A DNA stretch of 16,896 nucleotides, taken from assembly GCA_043777795.1 (NCBI GenBank), contig JAYWHJ010000335.1, forward strand, positions 1 through 16,896. The letters run 5' to 3'. Source of the stretch: JAAFIP01 sp043777795. GTDB taxonomy: Bacteria; Pseudomonadota; Gammaproteobacteria; Burkholderiales; Burkholderiaceae_C. The notes beneath the pieces are model-generated. The model was not told the DNA's origin and ran no database searches. It worked only from the letters and a program-made list of their open reading frames with translations. This document shows positions 8,901 to 15,111 of this stretch, piece after piece (the first letter of the stretch is position 1; each line of letters opens with the position of its first letter). A program made the translations under genes and the position numbers.

Positions 8901-9946
8901 GACTGACCAACGCAAATTGCGCCCCGCAACTGGCCGCCTATCCGGTGCCGGACTATGACAACGACCTGTTCTCCACCCGCCGCCAAGCACTGATGACCCG
9001 CCTGGGCGATCTATGCAGTAACCGACAGGCCACCCTGGGCGCTGATGCCTACCAACGCCTGGCCAAACGCTTTAACAGCGATCTGGCGGGTCGCTACCCC
9101 TTTGCCTCGCTGCAGGCCGATGACTTGGCTCTGGGCGCGGCCAAGGCCTTCTTCATCGACTACGACCAGCAACGCGAAGCGCTGGCGCAACAACTGGCAG
9201 GCCTGGACCGCAGTATTTGGCAAACCCAGCTGGACTTCATTGCCAAACTAGACCAAGCGGCGGTCTTCCTGCGCGGCAGCTTGACCGCCACGCCTGCCAG
9301 CCAGCCGCTACGCCTGTCAGTGACCTTCCGCGTGCGTCCCACAGCCGCCGTCGGATCGGACACCCATGCTTCGCCTGGCAGTAACCAGTTGGACGGCTGG
9401 TCCCTCAGCGCGGGTTCACGCGTCATCAACTACCCGTCACTGAACCCGACACTGCTGGACTGGCCATTTGGCCAAGCACTGGAACTCAACCTGAGTTGGG
9501 CAGACATCGCGGACTGGCGGCCCAGCGGTCCATCAGCACCCAATGGCTTGACAGTGGATGGCACCAATGTCTCTTACAGCGGCGGCGGAGAATGGGCACT
9601 GCTGCGGATGATGGAACGCTTCACCCCGCGCATGGTGCCAGCGGTGGACCCACTGAACCCCAGCCGCGTGCTGCTGGAGTTCATGGTGCCAGTGGCGCGC
9701 AGCGCATCCTTGCCCTCCAGCGCGGCGACCGGCCAAGCGCTGCTGTACCTAGGGTTGAACCTTTCGGCAGTCGATGCCAAAACACAAACCGGTACGCCAC
9801 TGACATGGCCCGGCGGCTTTCCTGTCAACGCGCCGCCCGCGCCACTCAAAACAGCATTCACTCAAGCGGTGCCCAGCGCAGGCAAGATGTCACCCCTCAA
9901 TGCCGTCCGCGCCCCAGCTGCTCTCAACCCCACGTCACCCCGCTAA
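5909..9946 (+). CDS. tssM: T6SS inner-membrane protein TssM (IcmF family)
   Basis: This encodes 1345 residues. The start is a TTG at 5909; GGAG at 5898-5901 lies seven bases upstream and the start keeps the whole first membrane segment (about residues 3-24), so TTG is credible. A cytoplasmic NTPase-like domain follows, with Walker A GEQRAGKS at residues 83-90, a Walker B-like LLIDPDGQL at about 125-133 (an unusual DPDG where DTAG-like sequences are common), and VSQCD at about 210-214 in the place of the base-specificity motif. A second membrane segment is at about 377-397. The remaining roughly 950 residues are predicted periplasmic. The last 220 are rich in beta strands and should contain the TssJ-binding domain. 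It is longer than typical TssM proteins (about 1100-1200). TssM spans the periplasm and connects TssL to TssJ. It starts 18 bases after tssL. Confidence 0.95.
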   Translation: MNTLFAALSLSALALGTLALWLVLRARQVPPLRVGLGSPPPAPPASAWRNWPQAAWSYLRHLIALLTTPTAKRYRQPWLLLLGEQRAGKSSLLASLTWVQEHPEAQAVTRPSLPFTAWHTLPQGLLIDPDGQLSSAVPHSPQAAQWHQALDSISALRPQRALDGVLLLVSARSLLKLEPAQRLALAQDAQRQLQTLQNRLRLALPVYVVVSQCDAIDGFGAFWRVFPRHLRTQMQGWSAPSSLAQAGPTEWLNSAFAELDARLKELQVEAAGQSQKISEADDFFLYPRHFEQLRHPLRDYLTEVFPESAWEPPFQCRGIYYCGVVQAASTPAPAPRSDVAFVGELLEHKALKERGLARVVRPTIWSRHPTLRLLQRVGLALALGLTLALGLAAWQLDEKVVTLKQALRHLPAASAPASGSSACMLKPGLDEAFNRAALVDPSLSFAALPLSWFDQRGSYQAVQAVAQQVLAASVFPALACALQQRADQLAAALPQPAPGSESGAKSSAHARGLARLQTQAQAVQALELNLRRFDLLKTQGGEHSGQRIDQLNQLSLYLYSAPLPTAALAERGALALALAAMPFGIASPSLGRQREAMARQLGVQPAQLHSALRAHVAAGPSLLAGLAPKAPVLSDSARDFSAWLAWINREWLPANPLNNPCSSDARVLEQLLRPLVQSYGYPASLLQDLPLFGDASCYRPALQVLRSTQLSPYGPLTLTQGASLVLNPTLDTELRGFSALLGQNFMQSTKPLAFDCIKSAPGWRTVDLGRAQAFARTYQEFIAVQQLAPLGVPLARSPLYLRVATDQLERVMNDALLAAQSSAGAPDILVGSGAVSPADQQILAQSNDFSGTVQPLLSTLRLYTQLGFGSSAAKVTQCARDYASAALGRVAALADQSRLYEPDPGPAKGPLLNLGTTPVLRDYLSGQLARAKVLSDYAAPFASLLQATDITITAPSTPSQLPRYWTNTANFLGNYVQAHDQAGQVGHVESLLLKTAPGLTNANCAPQLAAYPVPDYDNDLFSTRRQALMTRLGDLCSNRQATLGADAYQRLAKRFNSDLAGRYPFASLQADDLALGAAKAFFIDYDQQREALAQQLAGLDRSIWQTQLDFIAKLDQAAVFLRGSLTATPASQPLRLSVTFRVRPTAAVGSDTHASPGSNQLDGWSLSAGSRVINYPSLNPTLLDWPFGQALELNLSWADIADWRPSGPSAPNGLTVDGTNVSYSGGGEWALLRMMERFTPRMVPAVDPLNPSRVLLEFMVPVARSASLPSSAATGQALLYLGLNLSAVDAKTQTGTPLTWPGGFPVNAPPAPLKTAFTQAVPSAGKMSPLNAVRAPAALNPTSPR

Positions 9947-9967
9947 CCCACCGGTAAGGCAAACCCC

Positions 9968-11212
9968 ATGACCACCACTGCACTGAATCACCCCCAGAAT
10001 CATGTCGATCCGAACCCCCAAGCCATCACTGCGCAGACGCTGGCCCCAGGCCACGCCGCCCTGTTGGCCCGTGCACACAGCCACTTCGAGCAGCACTTGC
10101 AACTGCCGCTAGACGAGTTGCTGCAAGCCATCGACAGCCAACACCCGGCGGGCTATTGTGTGAAAAGCACTGGCACCTACCAAGCCATTCGAAACGCCCG
10201 CCGTGCCGATGACCCGCGTCTGCCCCAAGGCCCTTGGCAGCACGAACTCAAGCGCGCCGATTGGGCTGCCGTAAGCCATACGGCAGCCCAGGCTCTGCAG
10301 CGAAAATCCAAAGACCTGCAATTGGCAGCCTGGTTGTTGGAGGCCCAAATCCACCAATGCGGCTTTGCCGGCATCGCGCCCACATTGGTGCTCATTGACG
10401 GGTTGCTTCGCCAATTCTGGAGCGACCTGCACCCCCAAGAGGCAGCGGGCAGCACTACGCACCGCGCCAACATCCTGCATTGGATCAACCACAAACTGCT
10501 GCCCGCCATCAAGCAGCAGGCGCTGACCGAACCCCACCAGGAAGCCGTCTACAGCTGGGCCGACCGCGAGGCGGCGGTATGGCGCGAACACCAGCCCGCA
10601 GGTGCCTCGTCAGAGTCTGGCGAGGCCACATTGGCCGCCATCAGCACCGCCATAACGCAAAGCGCAACCCCCCACTACCTGGCCCTGCAAACTGACCTGC
10701 GCTTGGCTCTGCAAGCCATTCAATTGCTGACCCTGACAGTGCACAGCTGCTTTGGCGACGACAAGCCCAGTCTGTCGGGTTTGTCCGGTCTGCTCAAGCA
10801 AATTTTGGGCAGTGTTGAAACTGAGCTACAACGACGTGGCGTTTGCGCCTTGCCGCTCACCCTGACCACCGCCACCGGTGGCAACCGCGAGCCAACAGGC
10901 CAACCACCCACCGGCGAATCAGAGTACGCCAACCCGCAGCCCGCTGCCCCATCGGCAGCGATGGGTACCCATCCCAGCGGGCCACCCGGAGGCGACCCCC
11001 GTACCCAAGCCTACGCGCAGTTGGAACAAGCGCTGCAAACCCTGCTGCGGGTTGATCCACACAGCCCCGCCCCCTATCTGGTGCAACGTGCCGTGCAGTG
11101 GGGGCGCTTGAGCACCGCTGAGCTGTACAAAGAAGTGTTTGTGACCATGGGCGGGCAGCTCAATATTTTTGAACTGCTGGGCGTGCAAGCATCGCCCACA
11201 CCCACCCCGTAA
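9968..11212 (+). CDS. tssA: T6SS assembly protein TssA (ImpA family)
   Basis: This encodes 414 residues and begins at an ATG with TAAGG about nine bases upstream. The ImpA N-terminal domain spans about residues 75-160, with DDPRLPQGPWQHELKRADW followed by helical DLQLAAWLLEAQIHQCGF and a FWSDLHPQ stretch. A long low-complexity linker (about 290-340; Gly, Pro, Ala, Ser, Thr) leads to a C-terminal domain (about 345-405) with VDPHSPAPYLVQRAVQWG and NIFELLGV, the ending typical of short TssA1-type proteins. TssA caps and coordinates sheath-tube polymerisation and contacts the baseplate. It lies 21 bases after tssM and 11 before the next gene. A strong inverted repeat sits inside the coding region at 10262-10290. 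Confidence 0.93.
   Translation: MTTTALNHPQNHVDPNPQAITAQTLAPGHAALLARAHSHFEQHLQLPLDELLQAIDSQHPAGYCVKSTGTYQAIRNARRADDPRLPQGPWQHELKRADWAAVSHTAAQALQRKSKDLQLAAWLLEAQIHQCGFAGIAPTLVLIDGLLRQFWSDLHPQEAAGSTTHRANILHWINHKLLPAIKQQALTEPHQEAVYSWADREAAVWREHQPAGASSESGEATLAAISTAITQSATPHYLALQTDLRLALQAIQLLTLTVHSCFGDDKPSLSGLSGLLKQILGSVETELQRRGVCALPLTLTTATGGNREPTGQPPTGESEYANPQPAAPSAAMGTHPSGPPGGDPRTQAYAQLEQALQTLLRVDPHSPAPYLVQRAVQWGRLSTAELYKEVFVTMGGQLNIFELLGVQASPTPTP
10262..10290. repeat. Perfect 12-bp inverted repeat inside tssA
   Basis: Arms TGGGCTGCCGTA (10262-10273) and TACGGCAGCCCA (10279-10290) are exactly complementary with a five-base loop AGCCA. No T-run follows, so this is not a usual intrinsic terminator. 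It codes for the WAAVSHTAAQ region of TssA. Confidence 0.8.
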
Positions 11213-11223
11213 AGGCCGCCACC

Positions 11224-13428
11224 ATGCATGCCCACGCGCCCTCCCATTTTGCCAACACCGTCGCCCCGGCTGGTCTCATTGCCACACTGCCCGCCGAAGA
11301 CAACGAAGCTGTCACAGCGTCCTGGCAAGCCTTTGCGCAAGCTATTGCGCCGCTGCTGGTGCCGCCCGGTGTAGCCGCTGCGTCACTGATCTCTCCTCGC
11401 CTGATACAAGCTTGGACTCGGGTGCTGGTGATGCACTGGAGCCGCTTGGAACGGCTGGGCGGCCTTGCACTCTCTGAGCCTCTTTACGTGCTAGACCTTG
11501 CGCCTGGCGACGGCACCCTCGCCTGCGGGGTTTTAAGCGCCCTGGATCGCGAGCTGCACGCGCGCGGCATGGCAGGCTGGCCCGTACGCTACCTGCTATG
11601 TCCGTTGCGGGGCGACGGACATAGCACCTGTGGGCAGCGGCCCGAGTTGCAGGCCTTTGCCGCGCGTGGCTGGCTCGACCACGCCACCTGGCCAGCGCGC
11701 AGCGGCCAACCCCTGTTGCTCGGTACCAGCAGGTTCCCACTGTTTGGCGCGCGCAATCCTGTCATTGCGCTGTGCGCTGGTGGCCTGTCCGAGTTGCCTA
11801 TGCAACTCTTTGGCACGCATTTCGGTGCCCTCGTACAGGCACGCGCCAACCTGGGTACAGCCGACCCAATCCATCGCGGCCAGCCACTGGCGCTGGATTG
11901 GCAAGACATCACCAGCGCAGAGCTACGCGCCGCCAGCGCTAGCACTGAGGCACCCGAGGTCGCGCTGCTACAGCACTACCGGGCCAGCATCCCCAGCGCG
12001 CCCATTTTGCTGTCCGAGGCCAGCCTGGCGATGGTCGACGCTTTGGCTAGCCTATCAGCAGGCCGCTACTTGCTGCTCGCCTGCGACTGCGGCGTTACGC
12101 AAGAAGCGCAGATTCGGCAAGGCGCGCTGGCCATACCTGAGCAAGGCGCGGCGGGCCAGGTTCAGCTAGCAGTCAACTTTCACGCTCTGGCTTGGCACCA
12201 GCAGCAAAGCGGTGCCAGGGCAGCCAACTTGCAGTGCGGTGACGTGGCCGCGGTGGTGCACATGGCCTGCCGTGACGAGCGACTAGAGATAGATCAAGGC
12301 ACTTGGCAAAGCCTGATCGAATGCGCCGACCAAGGCCACCCGGCTGACCGCTGGTGGCTTAACCACGCCGCACCCTGCCACGCCATAGACCACATGAGCT
12401 TTCAGCTACGCAGCGCGGGGCATGACCCTTGGGCCTTGAGCGCACTGCTCGGCTTCTTGGAGCAGGGCCCACCGCAAGATTTCAGCTCTGCCACCCACGC
12501 AGCCATCGATGATTTGCGCCGCAACCTGCGCCGCTGCTGGCACAACCTGCCAACACTGCAACGCGATGCCACCCTGCAACTGGCGCTGACACGCCTGGCT
12601 TTTCGCTTGGGTGACTGGCCACTGGCGCGCGACGTTTTGGGCAGCGCTGGTAAGCAGTTCGCCGGCGATGCGCAAGCTGATCTGCAACGGGCCCACCTGG
12701 CCTTGTGCACCGGTTCCACACCCACCGCCCTAGCCCACCTCGAACGCTATCTGGCCGTGAGCCCGCACGATACCTGTGCCCGTGACTTGCACGAGCGCTT
12801 GTGCCTGCGACAAGCCCTCAGGCAAAGCCAGCGCTGGCACCCAGTCGAAGGCCTGCAAGACGGCGAACTAACGCTGGAGCTGCTGGACGAGTTTCACATC
12901 GGTGCCTGGCTGCACCAGTACCGCGACCCACAGATCGCGCAGCAGGTGGGCCTGCCCACGCTAGAGACACCGCAGCAGGCGGAAGACTACTTGGACCAAG
13001 TAGCGCAAAACGACGCTGTCGAATACGCAGTGATGCACCGCGAGAGGGGCTTCGTGGGCGCGGTCGGCCTGCACAGCTTGGGCGACATGGCGCACATCCA
13101 TTTCTGGATAGGCACCGATCACCAAGGCCAAGGCCTGGGTACCAAAGCTGCCGACCTGCTGTGTCAGGCCTTGCGCCATGGTGCTGTGAACCACGCTTTC
13201 ACGTCAGTGCACCAAGGCAACCCGCGATCGCAACGTCTGCTGCTGCGCCATGGCTTTACGCCGGTGCCCTACCAAGGCGAAGGCGAGGATGCTGTCTACG
13301 CCTTTTTGCACTTGGCTTTGAATGACGAGGCCTCTGCGCTGTCCGCCGAGCAACTGCAAGAACGACTAGCCCGCTTGTGCCAGGCGATTGGGCAACCATT
13401 GATCCACCACCAAGGAGAACTTGCATGA
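11224..13428 (+). CDS. MidA-like methyltransferase fold + helical repeats + GNAT acetyltransferase fusion
   Basis: This encodes 734 residues. The ATG at 11224 is preceded by AAAGG at 11211-11215, overlapping the tssA stop. The N-terminal part resembles MidA-like (COG1565) SAM-dependent methyltransferases in order of motifs: VLDLAPGDGTLA at residues 89-100 (SAM-binding glycine motif), VIALCAGGLSELP at about 180-193 where MidA has NEFFDALP, YLLLACDCG near 280, and VNFHALAWHQQQSG near 318. The characteristic Asn and Glu of the second motif are absent, so methyl transfer is uncertain. Residues about 460-535 form tetratricopeptide-like helices. The C-terminus (about 545-715) is a GNAT domain with HFWIGTDHQGQGLGTKAADL, where QGQGLG at 634-639 is the acetyl-CoA pyrophosphate loop, followed by NPRSQRLLLRHGF. 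It is probably an enzyme modifying a T6SS or effector protein; the substrate is unknown. The stop overlaps the next start by four bases. Confidence 0.75.
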   Translation: MHAHAPSHFANTVAPAGLIATLPAEDNEAVTASWQAFAQAIAPLLVPPGVAAASLISPRLIQAWTRVLVMHWSRLERLGGLALSEPLYVLDLAPGDGTLACGVLSALDRELHARGMAGWPVRYLLCPLRGDGHSTCGQRPELQAFAARGWLDHATWPARSGQPLLLGTSRFPLFGARNPVIALCAGGLSELPMQLFGTHFGALVQARANLGTADPIHRGQPLALDWQDITSAELRAASASTEAPEVALLQHYRASIPSAPILLSEASLAMVDALASLSAGRYLLLACDCGVTQEAQIRQGALAIPEQGAAGQVQLAVNFHALAWHQQQSGARAANLQCGDVAAVVHMACRDERLEIDQGTWQSLIECADQGHPADRWWLNHAAPCHAIDHMSFQLRSAGHDPWALSALLGFLEQGPPQDFSSATHAAIDDLRRNLRRCWHNLPTLQRDATLQLALTRLAFRLGDWPLARDVLGSAGKQFAGDAQADLQRAHLALCTGSTPTALAHLERYLAVSPHDTCARDLHERLCLRQALRQSQRWHPVEGLQDGELTLELLDEFHIGAWLHQYRDPQIAQQVGLPTLETPQQAEDYLDQVAQNDAVEYAVMHRERGFVGAVGLHSLGDMAHIHFWIGTDHQGQGLGTKAADLLCQALRHGAVNHAFTSVHQGNPRSQRLLLRHGFTPVPYQGEGEDAVYAFLHLALNDEASALSAEQLQERLARLCQAIGQPLIHHQGELA
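11594..11626. repeat. Perfect 12-bp inverted repeat inside the GNAT-fusion gene
   Basis: Arms TGCTATGTCCGT (11594-11605) and ACGGACATAGCA (11615-11626) are exactly complementary. The nine bases between them can pair further (a T-G wobble, then two G-C pairs), leaving a GGG triloop. It is inside the methyltransferase-like coding region, with no T-tract after it. Confidence 0.8.
13412..13427 (+). promoter_or_regulatory. Strong Shine-Dalgarno site of the glycine/alanine-rich gene
   Basis: AAGGAG at 13412-13417 stands seven bases before ATG 13425-13427, inside the end of the GNAT-fusion gene. It fixes the start at 13425 over an in-frame ATG at 13377. Confidence 0.7.
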
Positions 13429-13790
13429 GTCAACAACGCAGTCAAAGTAGCAGCACCGCGTCTGGTCCTGGCCCCGCTAATTCACCGCAACGCAGCAGAG
13501 GCATTTTGCCAGAGATATCCGCACATTTAGGCATTGGCGAACGCGTCAGGCCGGTCCCACAATCCGGTTCACACGGACCTGATCGGCAAACCATAGGCCA
13601 GGCAGCTGGCGGTGTGGGTGCCAGCGCGTTGGTGATGGCGCGGCTGCGCCAACAGATCAATGCGACAAGCGGCCATGCCAGTCCATTGCAGGGGAGCCGC
13701 TTGGGCGCGCTGCAAGCGGCTGCCCAGTTCAGGGCCGTACCGGGTAGCGTGGAGCAGGGGTGTACTCCGGCATCAGCGCCATCCACCTAG
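13425..13790 (+). CDS. Hypothetical protein, possible N-terminal half of a frameshifted gene
   Basis: This encodes 121 residues in this frame and starts with a four-base overlap (ATGA) after a strong AAGGAG site, so translation here is well supported. The first 30 residues are polar and low-complexity (Ser, Gln, Pro, Gly). After that comes a glycine/alanine-rich stretch, GQAAGGVGASALVMARL. I do not recognise a family. The frame ends in CTPASAPST just after a GGGG run at 13757-13760. Shifting back one base at that run joins it seamlessly to the next frame (13760-14227) and would give a protein of about 267 residues. So this may be the first half of one gene broken by a real or sequencing indel, a programmed slip, or one of two coupled genes. 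Position between the T6SS operon and the HEVHH gene suggests a cargo-associated role. Confidence 0.55.
   Translation: MSQQRSQSSSTASGPGPANSPQRSRGILPEISAHLGIGERVRPVPQSGSHGPDRQTIGQAAGGVGASALVMARLRQQINATSGHASPLQGSRLGALQAAAQFRAVPGSVEQGCTPASAPST
13757..13760 (+). other. GGGG run at a candidate -1 frameshift site
   Basis: The codons read CAG GGG TGT in the upstream frame. A slip of one base back on the G run gives GGG then GTG TAC TCC, which continues in the long downstream frame. One missing G in the assembly would look the same. Confidence 0.5.
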
Positions 13791-14227
13791 CTCTGGGCAA
13801 CACTATGCAAGCCCATATTGGTGATGTCTTCCGCGCCAACCCCGCGCAGCAACTGATGGCGCAGCCGGCGGGCGGTCTACCCGGCATCAGGAACCTTTTG
13901 AGCGCGTCCGCACGGCACATGGGTCAGGGCTTTGGGCCCGCCAACTGGGCTTTGGCCACTGGCGAACATACTTACTGGGGTGCCCAGATGCGTAATGCGG
14001 TCAGCACTGTAATGGGGAGGAGTTTTCCACCTGCGGGGGGCGTTGCCAATCAAATAGGCGGAGCCATCGGAACCGCGTTTCGCCCATTCATGCGTGCAAC
14101 TGCCCAGTCCATCGCCGCCCGCAATCCCTACGTGTTCCCCATCATGGCGGCGGCGGGGATGGTCACTGGCAGCACTTGGGCGGGTGGCCGTCTTGCGTCA
14201 ACCAATGACGTTTGGCGGCAACATTAA
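13760..14227 (+). CDS. Hypothetical protein, GTG start or C-terminal half of a frameshifted gene
   Basis: This encodes 155 residues if read from the GTG at 13760. GGAG at 13751-13754 lies five bases before that GTG, so independent, coupled initiation is possible. This frame is closed upstream by a TAG at 13745-13747. The alternative is continuation from the preceding frame through the GGGG run. The sequence is rich in Gly, Ala and Met with two mildly hydrophobic stretches: VANQIGGAIGTAFRPFM, and FPIMAAAGMVTGSTWAGG near the C-terminus. These could touch a membrane but are short of a confident transmembrane helix. No family is recognised and no catalytic motif is visible. It is followed by a 100-base gap before the HEVHH gene. 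A chaperone, effector fragment or immunity role would be guesswork. Confidence 0.5.
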   Translation: MYSGISAIHLALGNTMQAHIGDVFRANPAQQLMAQPAGGLPGIRNLLSASARHMGQGFGPANWALATGEHTYWGAQMRNAVSTVMGRSFPPAGGVANQIGGAIGTAFRPFMRATAQSIAARNPYVFPIMAAAGMVTGSTWAGGRLASTNDVWRQH

Positions 14228-14327
14228 CCAGGATAGACCGCTATGCGTACTCACGCCGCACCAGCTCGCCGTCCGCTTAATCGCACTTCTCACAACCCCA
14301 CACATACCCATTCCGAGGAGATCATTC
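14228..14327. other. 100-base intergenic spacer before the HEVHH gene
   Basis: This is the largest gap so far on the + strand and it ends with the ribosome site of the HEVHH gene. I see no convincing -35/-10 pair or terminator hairpin. A small ORF that starts in it (14243) lacks a ribosome site and is not supported. Confidence 0.4.
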
Positions 14328-14330
14328 ATG
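14315..14330 (+). promoter_or_regulatory. Shine-Dalgarno site of the HEVHH gene
   Basis: GAGGAG at 14315-14320 is seven bases before ATG 14328-14330. It decides this start over the longer frame open from 14094. Confidence 0.75.
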
Positions 14331-14912
14331 TACGCTCGAAAAATCACCAAATCATTGGTTCTACCCGTCCAAAAGCGTTTCATCGTGACGCACGCCAACA
14401 AAGAACTTCAACTGGAAACAGCGTCACTGCGAAAGTCCAACCCTTTTTTCAAAGAAGACTTCGATTTGCTCAACGAATCGCACAGGACTTTTCACGTTAA
14501 CGTCGCACCACCCAAATCGGGACCGCAATACCGCCCATCTACTCAATCTGTAGAAATTCCACATGGCGTACCCGCTCCAGGCTTGAGCAGCCGAAAAGAG
14601 CGGATCAAGCATGAGGTTCACCACGCGGCACAGCACGAAAATCTGATCAAGCAGTTTGGCCAAGACACAGCGCTGAGCGTGATGGAGGCACCTGGGCACA
14701 AACGGGTCAATGAACTTTCGGCCATCGCGACGGGAAAAAGCGGTGAATTGGAAGGCGAGAAACTGAACGCTGCTACGTTAAATCTTTGGCGCAAATATGA
14801 CAATATTCCCGGTTATGGTCCCTCATCTTATGCCAAAACGCTGTTGAAAGAGAGTAAATTTCAAGACTATACGCGCAAGCGCCTACAGGCCCTCCAATTC
14901 ACGAATCTGTGA
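14328..14912 (+). CDS. Putative zinc metallopeptidase (HEVHH), candidate T6SS effector
   Basis: This encodes 194 residues with no signal peptide or membrane segment. The ATG at 14328 follows a GAGGAG site, so the longer open frame from 14094 is not used. Residues 95-99 are HEVHH, an exact HExxH zinc-binding motif, in the context KHEVHHAAQHE, resembling the HELxHVxQ form of DUF4157-type toxin metallopeptidases. Thirty residues further on, VNELSAIATG carries a Glu (129) with the NExxA pattern typical of a third zinc ligand in gluzincin-like peptidases. The first 90 residues are polar and basic with no recognised domain. GC is lower than in the secretion genes (about 42-50% in three lines I counted), indicating separate origin. 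It is plausibly a T6SS cargo toxin cleaving a protein in target cells. No immunity gene is identified; the genes on either side are candidates. Motif is seen; function is inferred. Confidence 0.7.
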   Translation: MYARKITKSLVLPVQKRFIVTHANKELQLETASLRKSNPFFKEDFDLLNESHRTFHVNVAPPKSGPQYRPSTQSVEIPHGVPAPGLSSRKERIKHEVHHAAQHENLIKQFGQDTALSVMEAPGHKRVNELSAIATGKSGELEGEKLNAATLNLWRKYDNIPGYGPSSYAKTLLKESKFQDYTRKRLQALQFTNL

Positions 14913-14982
14913 GCGCAGGGTGCAGCGCGAGGCGGCAACCTGTTTCCAACTTGTAAACTGAATCAATCGAAAGAACCTACTG

Positions 14983-15084
14983 ATGGCTCCACAACCCAAC
15001 CGCTCTGCATCGCCCGGTGGAAGAGCATACGAGCAAGACCGAAGCAGACCAACGGAATACAGCAGGCGCACTGTGGGCGGTTAA
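14983..15084 (+). CDS. Short ORF (33 aa) in frame with the next gene across a TAA stop
   Basis: The ATG at 14983 has a weak purine stretch (AAAGAA) seven bases upstream. The 33 residues are basic and polar (MAPQPNRSASPGGRAYEQ...). The TAA at 15082-15084 ends it, but the frame stays open beyond to 15729. It could be the original N-terminus of the following protein, cut off by a nonsense change, or a separate leader peptide. Confidence that it is translated is low. Confidence 0.3.
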   Translation: MAPQPNRSASPGGRAYEQDRSRPTEYSRRTVGG

Positions 15085-15111
15085 GCCAACCCACCTCACT
15101 CCCACGCCAAT

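Noticed and set aside
14094..14327. Possible N-terminal extension of the HEVHH protein from an ATG at 14094
   Set aside because: The region overlaps the preceding gene, translates to Arg/Pro/Ser-rich shadow sequence, and GAGGAG at 14315-14320 clearly marks the ATG at 14328.
14913..14982. Possible promoter before the 14983 ORF (TGTAAACT-like -10)
   Set aside because: No -35 element at suitable spacing; the resemblance is too weak.
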